This document shows, piece by piece, positions 8,449 to 17,515 of a stretch of DNA of 64,000 nt (position 1 is the stretch's first letter; each line of letters starts with the position of its first letter). Source of the stretch: Ruminiclostridium cellobioparum subsp. termitidis CT1112 (lineage in GTDB: Bacteria > Bacillota > Clostridia > Acetivibrionales > DSM-1351); NCBI RefSeq assembly GCF_000350485.1, contig NZ_AORV01000038.1, positions 21,292-85,291 of the forward strand, given 5' to 3'. Position numbers and translations under genes: made by a program. The notes under the pieces are model-generated. The model saw nothing but the letters and a program-made list of their open reading frames with translations. It made no database searches and was not told the DNA's origin.

Positions 8449-10053
8449 ATGACCTATAGAGAAAAATTACTGGAAAAATATTCGGCAAAGGTTTATAAAA
8501 ACCGTAAAGAGCATATTTTACAGATGGATGGAGCAGAGGAATCCAATTCCATAACCGCCAACACCCGTGCCCTTCCCGGTGTTATGACGGCCCGGGGCTG
8601 CTGTTACGCTGGATGCAAGGGTGTTGTGGTAGGTCCGCTCAAGGACGTGTGTGTCATTACGCACGGACCTGTCGGATGTGGCTTCTACAGCTGGGCTACC
8701 CGGCGCAACAAGGCAAAACCGGACGAACATACCGATAAAAACTTCGTGCCCTACTGTTTTTCCACCGATATGCAGGAGGCAGACATTGTGTTCGGCGGCG
8801 AAAAGAAGCTGGAAAAGGCAATTGACGAAGCCATGGAGCTGTTTGACCCTAAATGTATCATGATATGCTCCACCTGTCCCATCGGTCTTATCGGTGATGA
8901 CGTGCAGGCGGTTGCCCGCCGTGCCGAAGCGAAGTACGGCATAACGGCAATTGGCTTTTCCTGCGAAGGCTATAAAGGTGTTTCCCAGTCGGGCGGACAC
9001 CACATCGCCAACAACGGGCTGATGCGGTATGTAATCGGCACCGGCGACAAACCGCCCAGGACGAGTTTTTCAGTCAATATTTTGGGTGAGTACAACATTG
9101 GCGGCGATGGCTGGGAGGAAGAGCGCATCCTGAAACGGTGCGGCATTGAGGTGATAAACATGTTCACCGGCGACGCTTCTTATGAATCCTTAAAAAGCGC
9201 CCATCTGGCGCATCTGAATCTGGTTATGTGCCACCGCTCCATCAATTATATCGCAGAAATGATGAAAACCAAATATGGCATGGACTGGCTGAAAGTTAAT
9301 TTTATCGGCGTAGGCGCTACCTGCAAATCCCTGCGGGAGATTGCGAAATACTTTAACAACCCGGAATTAACGGCGCGTGTTGAGGAGGTCATCGCCGATG
9401 AGCTGGCGGCCATCTATGACGACATGGAGTACTATAAATCACGGCTGACCGGCAAGACGGCAGGCATCTTTTCGGGCGGCTCCCGTTCGCATCACTATCA
9501 GGTGCTGCTGGAGGATCTGGGTATAAAGACGGTGATCGCAGGCTATGAGTTTGCCCACCGTGACGATTATGAAGGGCGGGACATTATCCCTCAAATCAAG
9601 AATGACGCAGACAACAGAAACATTGAGAGCATAACGGTATCAGCGGATGAGAGGTTCTACCGCGAAATCTATACCGAAGACGAAATCGCAGCGCTCAAAT
9701 CCGGTAAGGACGGCATAGAGCTGGATACCTACGATGGCATGATTCCTTTTATGAAAGCAGGAGACGTGGTGGTGGATGACTATAATCATTTTGAAACCGA
9801 CGAGTTGATCAAGCGTATGAAGCCGGACATCTTTCTTTCAGGAATCAAGGATAAATACTCCATCCAGAAAGCGGGCGTATCTTCAAGGCAGATTCACTCC
9901 TATGACTATTCCGGACCGTATTCGGGCTTCAGGGGCTCAGTAAACTTCGGACGGGATATTACAATGGCGCTTTATACCAACGCCTGGAGTCTGGTTACGC
10001 CGCCGTGGAAGCATGAGCCCATGCTGGTCGGCACAATAGGAGGTGAAAAATAA
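8449..10053 (+). CDS. nifD: Nitrogenase molybdenum-iron protein alpha chain NifD
   Basis: The 534-residue protein carries all key residues of a MoFe alpha subunit. P-cluster ligands are Cys51 (ARGCCYAG), Cys77 (PVGCGFY) and Cys143 (STCPIG). FeMo-cofactor ligands are Cys261 (LVMCHRS) and His483 (QIHSYDYSGPY); the substrate-side His184 (GGHHIANN) and homocitrate-side Lys467 (GIKDK) are also present. An insertion of about 50 residues at roughly 377-430 matches the long alpha chain of C. pasteurianum. An upstream TTG at 8443 is possible, but AAGGGGG is correctly spaced for the ATG at 8449. Its stop overlaps the nifK start (TAATG), suggesting coupled translation. It forms the alpha2beta2 dinitrogenase with NifK. 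Confidence 0.97.
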   Translation: MTYREKLLEKYSAKVYKNRKEHILQMDGAEESNSITANTRALPGVMTARGCCYAGCKGVVVGPLKDVCVITHGPVGCGFYSWATRRNKAKPDEHTDKNFVPYCFSTDMQEADIVFGGEKKLEKAIDEAMELFDPKCIMICSTCPIGLIGDDVQAVARRAEAKYGITAIGFSCEGYKGVSQSGGHHIANNGLMRYVIGTGDKPPRTSFSVNILGEYNIGGDGWEEERILKRCGIEVINMFTGDASYESLKSAHLAHLNLVMCHRSINYIAEMMKTKYGMDWLKVNFIGVGATCKSLREIAKYFNNPELTARVEEVIADELAAIYDDMEYYKSRLTGKTAGIFSGGSRSHHYQVLLEDLGIKTVIAGYEFAHRDDYEGRDIIPQIKNDADNRNIESITVSADERFYREIYTEDEIAALKSGKDGIELDTYDGMIPFMKAGDVVVDDYNHFETDELIKRMKPDIFLSGIKDKYSIQKAGVSSRQIHSYDYSGPYSGFRGSVNFGRDITMALYTNAWSLVTPPWKHEPMLVGTIGGEK

Positions 10054-11417
10054 TGCTGGATTTAACACCAAAAGAAGTAAAGGAACGCAGTGCTCTTCGG
10101 ATAAACCCTTGTAAAACATGTCAGCCGGTGGGCGCGATGTATGCAGCGCTGGGAGTGAAGCGGTGTATGCCGCACAGCCACGGTTCACAGGGATGCTGTT
10201 CCTATCACAGAACTGTTTTGTCCCGTCATTTCAAGGAACCCGCTATCGCGTCCTCTTCCTCATTCACCGAGGGTGCGTCGGTATTCGGCGGCAGGAGTAA
10301 TATTAATACGTCGGTAAAAAACATATTCGACATATACAACCCGGACATTATTGCCATACACAGCACATGTCTGTCGGAAACCATCGGTGACGACCTGGGC
10401 TCCTACATCATGGATATGGACATTCCCGAGGGCAAGGCGGTGGTTCATACCAACACTCCCAGCTACGTAGGTTCCCATATCAACGGATATTTTAATATGA
10501 TGATGGGCTTTATGAATTACCTGACTCAAAGTACCGGCGCATCCAACGGCAAAGCCGCGGTATTCCCCGGCTGGGTAAATCCCGGCGATATTCGTGAGAT
10601 GAAACGTATCGCCCGGCTTATGAACGTGCCCGCCACCTTCTTCCCCGACCAAAGCGGCGTGCTGGACGCGCCTATGACGGGCAAGTATGAGTATTACCCC
10701 GAAGGCGGTACGACGATAGAGGAAATCCGGGGATTGGGTGACAGCAAGGGGCTTATCGCGCTGGGCGAGATTATCGGCGTTGAACCCGCCGAACTGCTCA
10801 AAAAGAAGTGGAAGGTACCCTCTACCCTCCTCCCGATGCCTGTAGGCGTATCCTATACCGATGCATACGTGTCGGCACTGCAAAAGCTGTCCAAAGCGGA
10901 GGTGCCCGCTGAATTGGAGGCCGAACGCGGACAGTTGGTAGACCTGATGCTGGATTCACACCAGTATACTTATCAGGTAAAGGTTGCGATCTTCGGCGAC
11001 CCGGACGTGGTAATCGGGCTGACCTCATTGGCACTGGAAATCGGCATGATTCCAAAGTATGTCATCACCGGAACCCCAAAAGAGGAATTTACTCGCAAAA
11101 TTGAGGCGCTGTTTGCCAAATATGGTGTAACCGGCTGCATCGCCAAAGCCAACTCCGACTTATTTGAGCTGCACCAGTGGATTAAAAATGAGCCGGTAGA
11201 TTTGATGATAGGCTCCACCTACGGCAAGCAGATTGCCCGGGCCGAGGATATTCCCTTTGTCCGCGCGGGCTTCCCGGTGCTTGACCGTTACGGCGGTACA
11301 CTTCTGCCCATAGTTGGCTATAATGGCGGAATACGTTTGGTGGAAAAAATTACAAGTGCGTTGATGGACAGGTTTGACCGTGACTGTGCGGATGAGGATT
11401 TTGAGATTGTAATGTAA
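10053..11417 (+). CDS. nifK: Nitrogenase molybdenum-iron protein beta chain NifK
   Basis: The 454-residue beta subunit has the three P-cluster cysteines: Cys23 (KTCQPVGA), Cys48 (GSQGCCSY) and Cys106 (HSTCLSE). It also has the NTPSYVGSH segment that contains the P-cluster serine of other NifK proteins. It is the short form, lacking the N-terminal extension of proteobacterial NifK, as in C. pasteurianum; the longer NifD insertion is thought to compensate. The start codon overlaps the nifD stop, and a GGAGGTGAAA ribosome-binding site lies inside the nifD end. A 35-bp gap separates it from nifE. Confidence 0.97.
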   Translation: MLDLTPKEVKERSALRINPCKTCQPVGAMYAALGVKRCMPHSHGSQGCCSYHRTVLSRHFKEPAIASSSSFTEGASVFGGRSNINTSVKNIFDIYNPDIIAIHSTCLSETIGDDLGSYIMDMDIPEGKAVVHTNTPSYVGSHINGYFNMMMGFMNYLTQSTGASNGKAAVFPGWVNPGDIREMKRIARLMNVPATFFPDQSGVLDAPMTGKYEYYPEGGTTIEEIRGLGDSKGLIALGEIIGVEPAELLKKKWKVPSTLLPMPVGVSYTDAYVSALQKLSKAEVPAELEAERGQLVDLMLDSHQYTYQVKVAIFGDPDVVIGLTSLALEIGMIPKYVITGTPKEEFTRKIEALFAKYGVTGCIAKANSDLFELHQWIKNEPVDLMIGSTYGKQIARAEDIPFVRAGFPVLDRYGGTLLPIVGYNGGIRLVEKITSALMDRFDRDCADEDFEIVM

Positions 11418-11452
11418 TATAGAGTTTTTGGTGTCAGGGAGGTGCGGCTACT

Positions 11453-12799
11453 GTGAATAAGAGTGTATTGGAAGAACGTAAGGCGTCTATTTCAGATAAG
11501 AGCGAACATGGACGGGGGATATGCTGCGAGCGGGAAAGCGTATCCGGCGCAGTGAGCCAGCGGGCATGTGTGTATTGCGGCGCACGCGTAGTGCTGAATC
11601 CCATCACCGACGCATATCATATCGTCCACGGACCCATCGGGTGCGCCAGCTATACCTGGGATATCCGTGGAAGCCTCACTTCCGGAGCGTCAACCTACCG
11701 CAACAGTTTTTCCACTGACCTCCGGGAAACCGATATCGTATTCGGCGGGGAAAAAAAGCTGTCGGCAGCCATTGACGAGCTGATGGAAAAGACGGAACCA
11801 GCGCCTAAACTGATATTTGTTTACGCCACCTGCATTGCAGGTGTAATCGGTGACGACATAGAAGCGGTTTGCCGTGCGGCCGCAAAGAAATACGGCATAC
11901 GGGTAATTCCCGTAAAAGCTCCCGGCTTCTCCGGCACTAAGCCGCAAGGTTATAAGCTGGCATGTGACGCTGTTATGGCGCTGATTTCGCCTGGCATAAA
12001 CCAATCGAAGCGCTTTGGTGTAAATATTTTGGGAGATTACAATCTTGCGGGTGAAACATGGATTATCAGGAGTTACTTGGAGGAAATCGGCATTCCGGTT
12101 ATATCCACAATAACAGGCGACGCGTCATACGAAAAGCTTATGCGGGCACCCACGGCTGTGCTGAACCTTGTACAATGTGCCGGTTCATCCACATACCTCG
12201 CCGAGCGTATGTACGCCGAAATGGATATTCCTTATATAAAGGTGAGTTTTTTCGGCATTGAGGACACAACAGCTTCGCTGTTTCGCGTCGCGGATGCCCT
12301 CGGGAAGCCCGAAATCTCGGCAAAAGCACGTGAGTTCGCAAAGCGCAGGTCATCGGAGGTTGTGCCCGTTATCGCAAAATACAAACCATATTTGGAAGGC
12401 AAACGCGCAGCCATCTTTGTAGGCGGCGGATTCAAGGCAATATCGCTGATTCGCCAGTTCAACGAACTGGGTATGAAAACGATGGTTGCGGGAACCCAGA
12501 CCGGCAAAAAGGATGAATATGAAATCATCAGCGCACTGGCAGACGATGAGGCGGTGATACTGGACGACGCGAATCCTGCCGAACTGGAGCGGTTCATGCT
12601 TGAGAAACAGGCCGACATTTTAGTGGGCGGCGTGAAGGAACGTCCGCTGGCGTATAAACTGGGGATTGCCTTCTGCGATCACAACCACGAGCGAAAACAT
12701 CCTCTGGCGGGCTTTGAGGGAATTGAGAATTTTGTCCGGGAGGTGCATACAACTATTAACAGTCCTGTGTGGAAATATGTGAAGGGGGGACCGGCATGA
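11453..12799 (+). CDS. nifE: Nitrogenase FeMo-cofactor scaffold NifE
   Basis: The 448-residue protein is a NifD paralogue that forms the NifEN scaffold on which the NifB cluster is matured with Mo and homocitrate. It keeps cluster-ligand cysteines (RACVYCGAR, GPIGCASYTW and YATCIAG) and the GVIGDD and FGVNILGDYN motifs. It lacks the NifD His in the HSYDYSGPY context; instead it has the NifE ending HERKHPLAGFEG. The GTG start at 11453 is supported by GGGAGGTGCGG upstream. Its stop overlaps the start of the nifN-B fusion (ATGA). Confidence 0.95.
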   Translation: MNKSVLEERKASISDKSEHGRGICCERESVSGAVSQRACVYCGARVVLNPITDAYHIVHGPIGCASYTWDIRGSLTSGASTYRNSFSTDLRETDIVFGGEKKLSAAIDELMEKTEPAPKLIFVYATCIAGVIGDDIEAVCRAAAKKYGIRVIPVKAPGFSGTKPQGYKLACDAVMALISPGINQSKRFGVNILGDYNLAGETWIIRSYLEEIGIPVISTITGDASYEKLMRAPTAVLNLVQCAGSSTYLAERMYAEMDIPYIKVSFFGIEDTTASLFRVADALGKPEISAKAREFAKRRSSEVVPVIAKYKPYLEGKRAAIFVGGGFKAISLIRQFNELGMKTMVAGTQTGKKDEYEIISALADDEAVILDDANPAELERFMLEKQADILVGGVKERPLAYKLGIAFCDHNHERKHPLAGFEGIENFVREVHTTINSPVWKYVKGGPA

Positions 12800-15390
12800 G
12801 CGCAAATCTAGTTAATTTAAACGTAAATCCCTGCAAAATGTGCATGCCAATGGGTGCGGTCAGTGCGCTCTGCGGGATAAAGAGCTGCATGTCCATCCTG
12901 CATGGCTCGCAGGGGTGTGCGACTTATATCCGGCGGCATATGGCGACACACTATAACGAGCCGGTGGATATCGCATCCTCCTCTCTTACCGAAGAAGGCA
13001 CTGTGTTCGGCGGTGAAGCGAACCTGCTCAAAGGTTTGCGCAATCTCATTGACTTGTACGCCCCGGAGGCAATCGGGGTGTGCACCACCTGTTTGGCCGA
13101 AACCATCGGTGAAGATGTGGGTGCGATTGTAAAAAAATTTTATGAACAAAATCCCGGTACAGGGGTAAAAATCATCCATGTGGCGGCTCCAGGATACGGC
13201 GGTACACAAAACGAAGGCTGGTTCGCCGCAATTCGCGCGGTGCTGGAGCAGACCGAACAAAGCACAGCACCCAACGGTAAAATCAATGTCATAACGCCCA
13301 TGATTTCACCCGCTGATACCCGCTGGCTGAAAGACCTTCTAACAAGGGCAGGTATGGACTTTATCCTGCTGCCCGACCTTTCGGACAATTTGGACGGTGT
13401 TACCGAAAAGCGGTACAACCGGCTGAAAACGGGCGGAACCTCCCTATCCGACATTGTAAAAATGGCGGGAGCCCGGCTGACAGTTGAGTTTTCGGAGTTT
13501 ACAGACGAGAAGACTTCTCCCGCCGCATATCTTTATGAAACCTACCGGGTACCCTATGTGAAACTGCCGCTTCCCGTGGGCGTACGGGGCATGGATCAGC
13601 TGCTGACCACATTGGAAGACGCGGGCGGTGCTGTCACCGTTGATATGATAAAAGCGCGGGGACGGTATCTGGACGCGATGGTAGATTCCCACAAATACTG
13701 CGCGAAAGCGCGGGCGGCTGTATTCGGCGAGCCCGACTTTGTAACAGCGGTTATACGGCTGTGCTGTGAAAACGGGATACTGCCGTTACTGGCGGCGACG
13801 GGCTCGGTATCTCCCCGATTGAAAGAGCTGCTTAACGCAGAGTTTGAAGATTATAAGGACTTTTATCCGGCAGAGGAAATGGCCATATTGGACGACAGCG
13901 ACTTTGACGAAATTGAAAGATATTGCCGGCAGTTTGGCGTAAATTTGCTCATCGGCAGTTCCGACGGACGCCGTATCGCCCACAAGCTGGATATTCCCCT
14001 GATTCGGTGCGCATTTCCCATCCACGATTACGTGGGCGGGCAGCGAGTGCGCATGCTGGGCTTTGAAGGCTCGCTGAACCTGCTGGATCAGGCCGCCAAC
14101 TGTATGCTGGAGAAAACGGAAACCGGGTTTCGCGGCGTACTGTACGACAGGTTTTTTAAAACCCGGCCCGCGCCGCCGGCCGACATCCATGCCAAGACCG
14201 CGTCCCATCCCTGCTTTGGCGAACACGCCTGTAAAAACGCACGGGTACATCTGCCGGTTGCACCCAAATGCAACATTCAGTGCAACTACTGTCTGCGCAA
14301 CTTTGACTGTATGAATGAAAGCCGTCCGGGAGTGGCGTCTAAAATTTTAACGCCTGCCGAAGCGCTGGAGCGGTACATGAAGCTGAAGGAATCCATGCCG
14401 AACTTAACGGTGGTGGGCATAGCCGGACCCGGCGATGCATTGGCGAATTTTGAGGAAACCCGCGAGACCCTTCGGCTGATTCGGGAGTATGACGCCGACA
14501 TTACATTTTGTATTGCCACAAACGGCCTGATGCTGCCGATGTATGTTCCGGAACTTAAAAAACTTGGCGTAAGCCATGTAACCGTGACGGTAAACGCAGT
14601 CGATCCATCCGTCGGCGCAAAGATTTATCAACATATCAACTATATGGGAAAGATGTATACAGGAACAGAGGGTGCTTCCATACTGCTTGCCAATCAGCTT
14701 GCGGGAATTAAAATGCTGGCGGATGCGGATATTATGTGCAAGGTGAACTGCGTCGCACTGAAAGGGATCAACGACAGACATATCTTTGAAGTAACAAAAC
14801 AGGCCGCGGCACTCGGGGCTTTTATGACCAACATCATGCCGCACATCCCTGTAAGAGGCTCCTCCTTTGAGGCGCTTGACCGCATGACAAATATGGAGAT
14901 CAAGGCAATTCGGGAGGTGTGCGGAATAAACATCAAGCAAATGGCACACTGCCGCCAATGCCGCTCCGACGCAGCTGGAACGCTGGACGAGGACATTTCC
15001 ATTCACCTTCGGGAAAAGCCCGCACCGAAAACAAGGCCTTACAAGCGGTTCGCGGTGGCCACAAAAAGCGGCGCAATTGTGGATATACATTTCGGTCACG
15101 CAAAAGAATTTTACATCTTCGAAAGCGACGGAGAGGACACGCGGTTTGTTGAAACCCGCAAGGTGAGCCGGTATTGCAATGGCCTGGAATGCGGTGATAA
15201 GGAGGATCGATGGGAGTCAGTCATTGGCGCGGTGGCAGACTGTGAGGCTGTACTGGCGCTCAGAATCGGGTTGGTTCCCGAAAAACGGTTGAAAGAGAAC
15301 GGAATTGACGCAATTGCCACCTATGAGAGAGTTGAGACAGCCGTCACGCTGGCGGCCAGGGAAAGGAGCGTTATGAATGGTATTGCCTAA
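12796..15390 (+). CDS. nifN-B: Fused NifN-NifB protein with C-terminal NifX-like domain
   Basis: This 864-residue protein joins three modules. Residues 1 to about 450 are NifN (NPCKMCMPMGA, HGSQGCATYI, TTCLAETIGED). From about 475 to 735 is the radical-SAM enzyme NifB, with the cluster motif CNIQCNYC near residue 490, the SRPGV loop, AGPGDALANF, and a later C-x2-C pair (AHCRQCRSD). From about 750 to the end is a NifX/NafY-type cofactor-binding domain (VATKSGAIVDIHFGHAKEFYIF). NifB makes the NifB cofactor from Fe-S clusters with SAM; NifN pairs with NifE. The NifN-B fusion is known in C. pasteurianum and relatives. The ATG at 12796 overlaps the nifE stop and has AAGGGGG upstream. A longer frame from 12769 is less likely. 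Confidence 0.95.
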   Translation: MSANLVNLNVNPCKMCMPMGAVSALCGIKSCMSILHGSQGCATYIRRHMATHYNEPVDIASSSLTEEGTVFGGEANLLKGLRNLIDLYAPEAIGVCTTCLAETIGEDVGAIVKKFYEQNPGTGVKIIHVAAPGYGGTQNEGWFAAIRAVLEQTEQSTAPNGKINVITPMISPADTRWLKDLLTRAGMDFILLPDLSDNLDGVTEKRYNRLKTGGTSLSDIVKMAGARLTVEFSEFTDEKTSPAAYLYETYRVPYVKLPLPVGVRGMDQLLTTLEDAGGAVTVDMIKARGRYLDAMVDSHKYCAKARAAVFGEPDFVTAVIRLCCENGILPLLAATGSVSPRLKELLNAEFEDYKDFYPAEEMAILDDSDFDEIERYCRQFGVNLLIGSSDGRRIAHKLDIPLIRCAFPIHDYVGGQRVRMLGFEGSLNLLDQAANCMLEKTETGFRGVLYDRFFKTRPAPPADIHAKTASHPCFGEHACKNARVHLPVAPKCNIQCNYCLRNFDCMNESRPGVASKILTPAEALERYMKLKESMPNLTVVGIAGPGDALANFEETRETLRLIREYDADITFCIATNGLMLPMYVPELKKLGVSHVTVTVNAVDPSVGAKIYQHINYMGKMYTGTEGASILLANQLAGIKMLADADIMCKVNCVALKGINDRHIFEVTKQAAALGAFMTNIMPHIPVRGSSFEALDRMTNMEIKAIREVCGINIKQMAHCRQCRSDAAGTLDEDISIHLREKPAPKTRPYKRFAVATKSGAIVDIHFGHAKEFYIFESDGEDTRFVETRKVSRYCNGLECGDKEDRWESVIGAVADCEAVLALRIGLVPEKRLKENGIDAIATYERVETAVTLAARERSVMNGIA

Positions 15391-15685
15391 ATATCATATT
15401 TTTGTTTGCACAAGCTGCCGTATTAACGGTGTGCAGAAGGGATTCTGCTTTCAGAAGGGAAGTGTGAATCTGGTTCAAAAATTTATGGAAGAAATTGAGG
15501 CCAGGGAGCTTTCTGCCGATTGCCTTGTCACCAACACCGGCTGTTTCGGTATTTGCGACAAGGGACCGATTGCTGTGGTATATCCCGAAGGGGTATGGTA
15601 CGGCAATCTGGATGAAGATGCAGTAGAGGAAATCTGTGAAAAGCACATGGAGGGCGGAACGCCTGCGGAGGAATACAGAATCTGA
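15377..15685 (+). CDS. Thioredoxin-like [2Fe-2S] ferredoxin
   Basis: The 102-residue protein has the pattern of the C. pasteurianum-type [2Fe-2S] ferredoxin: FVCTSCRINGVQKGFC near residue 10, then TNTGCFGICDKGP near 55. It ends with the YPEGVWYGNLDEDAVEEI fold signature. Its start lies 14 bp inside the 3' end of nifN-B, so the two are probably translated together. The C. pasteurianum homologue binds the MoFe protein, so a specific nitrogenase electron-transfer or cofactor-assembly role is likely but not shown here. Confidence 0.92.
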   Translation: MVLPKYHIFVCTSCRINGVQKGFCFQKGSVNLVQKFMEEIEARELSADCLVTNTGCFGICDKGPIAVVYPEGVWYGNLDEDAVEEICEKHMEGGTPAEEYRI

Positions 15686-15715
15686 TTTGAATTATGGGAA
15701 AAGGAGGCGATGTTG

Positions 15716-16678
15716 ATGATCCGGATTACTGACCGTACCCTGTCATGTCTTGATGATGTACCTCCTGATGTGCCGTCACTGTCCCGGTTCCTGGAGTTCC
15801 TCATAGAAATGGATGCCGATGCTATTGAGCTTTCTGAAAAAATGTACAGACTGCTGTCTCCTCTTCCCCCATATTCGTCGTATGTGCTTCAGATAGGGCA
15901 GGTTTCAGACATTACAAAATTTCCGGACATCCCGCGTTTTGTCTGCCGGAATGCTCCGGCCGGCTCTAACGATAAAATCCGTACCGAAATTTTACTCAAC
16001 GATATCCGCGAGTCGTACACCATAGCCAGGTATGCGGAATGTGCGAAATTGCGTATATGCGGACTGGATGACATGTTGACAGGCGACTATTTAAGAACAT
16101 TCGGGCACCTGAAAGAGTGTTTTCGCGGTGATATTGAGTTTTGCCCGGCAAATGGCTTTCATTGTGCCGCTGCTCTGGCGGCCGAGTGGGTGTTGTCCGG
16201 CACGGGAACCGATATTGTAACATCCTTCGGCGGTGTGGGCGGATTTGCGCCTACAGAAGAATTAATTATCATTCTGCGTGTTCAAAGACTCCGTAAGGCG
16301 GGTAAAACTTATGAGTTTTTTCCAGAGATGGCAGAGCTTTTGCGTAAAATCACCGGGCAGGTCGTTCGCCCCAACAAGCCGGTCATCGGCGAACGGATCT
16401 TCCATGTGGAGTCGGGTATTCATGTGGACGGCATAGCCAAACAGCCCAAATGTTACGAGCCTTTTCCTCCCGAAGTGGTTGGTCTGACACGCAAGGTGGT
16501 AATTGGAAAACACAGCGGAGCGCAGTCGGTGCTGATCAAGCTTGAGGAGCTGGGGCTGACATGCGACAAAACGTTCATACCTGTGATACTGGAGCGTGTG
16601 AAACAGACAAGTGCCGAAAAAAACGGCGCACTCACAAACCAGGAGTTTATTGAGATCGTAAGGGGGTGCCGGAGTTGA
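15716..16678 (+). CDS. nifV-omega: Homocitrate synthase omega (C-terminal) subunit NifV-omega
   Basis: This 320-residue protein is one half of a split homocitrate synthase. It carries a barrel-like N-terminal part lacking the catalytic DxxLRDGEQ motif (it begins IRITDRTLSC) and the conserved C-terminal HVESGIHVDGI, VVIGKHSG and EIVRGCRS segments of the isopropylmalate/homocitrate synthase family. It needs NifV-alpha to be active; together they condense acetyl-CoA and 2-oxoglutarate to homocitrate, the organic part of FeMo-co. I prefer the ATG at 15716 because GGAGG (15703-15707) is 8 nt away; the ATG at 15710 is only 2 nt away. The alpha/omega split follows the C. pasteurianum naming. Confidence 0.88.
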   Translation: MIRITDRTLSCLDDVPPDVPSLSRFLEFLIEMDADAIELSEKMYRLLSPLPPYSSYVLQIGQVSDITKFPDIPRFVCRNAPAGSNDKIRTEILLNDIRESYTIARYAECAKLRICGLDDMLTGDYLRTFGHLKECFRGDIEFCPANGFHCAAALAAEWVLSGTGTDIVTSFGGVGGFAPTEELIIILRVQRLRKAGKTYEFFPEMAELLRKITGQVVRPNKPVIGERIFHVESGIHVDGIAKQPKCYEPFPPEVVGLTRKVVIGKHSGAQSVLIKLEELGLTCDKTFIPVILERVKQTSAEKNGALTNQEFIEIVRGCRS

Positions 16679-17487
16679 AGCCAAGACGATACATTTTAGA
16701 CAGCACCCTGCGGGACGGTGAACAGATGCCCGGCGTTTCCTTCACGGGTCAGCAGAAGCTGGAAATTGCCCGACTGTTGGACGAATACGGCATACACCAA
16801 ATAGAAGCGGGTGTGCCTGCGTCGTCAAAGATTGAAAAGGATAATATCATAAAAATCATGGAAAACCGCAAAAAAGCGGTTATTTCGGTTTGGGCGCGGC
16901 TTATGCCCTCGGATATCGAACACTCCATAGACTGCCGCCCCGATCTGATACATGTCAGCGTGCCGGTATCTTATGTACACATCTATGCGAAACTGAGAAA
17001 AAACAAAAGTTGGGTTATGAATCAACTGTACGCGTGCCTCGGTATGATTGAAAAGAGCGGCATCGGACTTTCGGTGGGCTTTGAAGATGCGTTCCGCTCG
17101 GAAGCCGCATTTATGCTGTCCGTCGCGCAGGTGCTGCTGGATTTCGGGATTACTCGGATACGTCTTTCGGATACGGTGGGCGTGGCAACGCCGTCTTTGT
17201 GCCGCAGGATGATTAAAGACTTTTCTTCCGCAGTCGAAAACAAGGCAGAGCTGGGATTTCACGCCCACAACGATTTGGGCATGGCGGTTGCCAATACGGT
17301 TGAAGCGGCAAAGACGGGCTGTATATATGCCGACGTGACCGTAGGAGGAATCGGTGAACGTGCCGGAAATTGCGATTTGGCGCAATTGGTCCATGCAAGC
17401 TCGTCGGTTTTCGACTGGGGAATCACAACCTCTGGTGCACGGGAACTGCAAGAGAGATTTTTAGAGATTGTTAATGAAAAACAATAA
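16675..17487 (+). CDS. nifV-alpha: Homocitrate synthase alpha (catalytic) subunit NifV-alpha
   Basis: The 270-residue protein contains the catalytic barrel start LDSTLRDGEQMPGVSF and the metal-binding GFHAHNDLGMAVANT motif, followed by the GGIGERAGNCDL segment. It ends without the C-terminal regulatory region, which the upstream gene provides. The TTG start at 16675 overlaps the nifV-omega stop (TTGA) and has AGGGGG 8 nt upstream; a GTG at 16666 is the alternative. Overlapping genes suggest equal production of both subunits. Confidence 0.92.
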   Translation: MKPRRYILDSTLRDGEQMPGVSFTGQQKLEIARLLDEYGIHQIEAGVPASSKIEKDNIIKIMENRKKAVISVWARLMPSDIEHSIDCRPDLIHVSVPVSYVHIYAKLRKNKSWVMNQLYACLGMIEKSGIGLSVGFEDAFRSEAAFMLSVAQVLLDFGITRIRLSDTVGVATPSLCRRMIKDFSSAVENKAELGFHAHNDLGMAVANTVEAAKTGCIYADVTVGGIGERAGNCDLAQLVHASSSVFDWGITTSGARELQERFLEIVNEKQ

Positions 17488-17515
17488 GAAAATGATTATG
17501 AAAAGGGGTGTTACT

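Noticed and set aside
9889..9960. Apparent loss of the FeMo-cofactor histidine in NifD because GPYSGF replaces GPYHGF
   Set aside because: Counting along the A. vinelandii sequence shows that the cofactor ligand is the earlier His in MHSWDYSGPY, which is present here as His483. The changed residue is not the ligand.
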